From Candidatus Cloacimonadota bacterium (GTDB lineage Bacteria; Cloacimonadota; Cloacimonadia; Cloacimonadales; JAFGVF01): a stretch of 34,753 nucleotides of DNA. The notes under the pieces are model-generated. The model saw nothing but the letters and a program-made list of their open reading frames with translations. It did not search any database and was not told the DNA's origin. Shown here in pieces: positions 34,628-34,753 of this stretch; position 1 is the stretch's first letter, and each line of letters starts with the position of its first letter. A program made the translations under genes and the position numbers. The stretch is taken from assembly GCA_016838885.1 (NCBI GenBank), contig JAEKNW010000298.1:1-34753 (forward strand). The letters are read 5' to 3'.

Positions 34628-34753
34628 ACCCGAATGATGCAGTAGAATTTTAGGGAAGAGTGCAGATTCTTTTAGCAAAATAGCTTACAGAATTTGAAGG
34701 CATATAATATATATATTCCTGAAAATTATGGAAGTTACTTTTGCAAAAGAATA
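34628..34753. mobile_element. MITE-like element, copy F (right end cut by window)
   Basis: Starts with ACCCGAATGATGCAGTAG after TTA (34625-34627) and is nearly identical, in reverse complement, to copy A up to the window edge (TTACTTTTGCAAAAGAATA). It includes the AT-rich core (GGCATATAATATATATATTCC) and the TTTTAGCAAAA and TTTTGCAAAAG motifs. The missing part would be about 45-50 bp of right arm. Confidence 0.8.

Noticed and set aside
1-34753. CRISPR arrays
   Set aside because: The only recurring sequences are the MITE-like repeats, which are widely and irregularly spaced and inverted; no spacer pattern or cas gene is present, despite the Cas4-like nuclease.
1-34753. tRNA, rRNA or tmRNA genes
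   Set aside because: No cloverleaf with a GGTTCRA-type arm, no rRNA stretch and no ssrA tag sequence was recognised, also not near smpB.

Overview
This window looks like a low-GC, anaerobic, Gram-negative (diderm) bacterium. The evidence is an NAD-linked [FeFe] hydrogenase operon, a lipid-transport (MCE/Mla) operon with outer-membrane parts, signal-peptide-bearing beta-barrel proteins, a B12-mutase-type MutL/GlmL protein and an ornithine carbamoyltransferase of the catabolic type. The mix would fit a fermentative or syntrophic lineage such as Cloacimonadota, but that is inference from gene content; no rRNA or other phylogenetic marker is present.

Layout. 1-207 and 34628-34753 (both window ends) lie inside copies of the same palindromic repeat. 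268-8921 is a minus-strand block: PhzF-like protein, MCE/MlaD, a lipoprotein fused to a predicted beta-barrel, STAS-MlaE permease, MlaF ATPase, another predicted outer-membrane barrel, then ornithine carbamoyltransferase. 9082-9684 holds two small envelope genes. 9915-14122 is the four-gene hydrogenase operon (HndB-like, HydC, HydB, HydA), ending in a clear terminator. 14458-16146 is a divergent acyl-CoA ligase. 16376-18899 holds smpB, an N-acetylmuramoyl-alanine amidase and a metallophosphoesterase. 19086-21557 is glycogen phosphorylase. 21797-27018 is a minus-strand phosphorelay of two soluble multi-PAS kinases and a stand-alone receiver. 27210-32170 pairs a long MutL/GlmL-like ATPase with OvoA, the first enzyme of ovothiol synthesis. 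32383-33945 holds a TetR regulator and a Cas4/AddB-like Fe-S nuclease. 33946-34560 is an isoprenylcysteine-methyltransferase-like membrane protein.

How the genes work together. MCE, the lipoprotein-barrel, the permease and the ATPase form a complete predicted inner-to-outer membrane lipid transporter with no MlaA or MlaC; the lipoprotein-barrel fusion may be its outer-membrane port. The hydrogenase has lost iron-sulfur ligands in two of its thioredoxin-like domains and lacks the C-terminal ferredoxin domain of HydB, which points to a simple NADH-linked rather than bifurcating enzyme. OvoA, an O2-dependent enzyme in the best-studied cases, sits 14 bp behind a B12-mutase-type activator in an otherwise anaerobic gene set.

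The most noteworthy non-coding signal is a MITE-like family of at least seven full, deleted or fragmentary copies. They share a terminal inverted repeat of about 19 bp (CCCRAATRRTGCAGTAG), are almost entirely self-complementary and are flanked by TTA/TAA. One copy supplies the stop codon of the metallophosphoesterase gene. No transposase, tRNA, rRNA or CRISPR array was seen.
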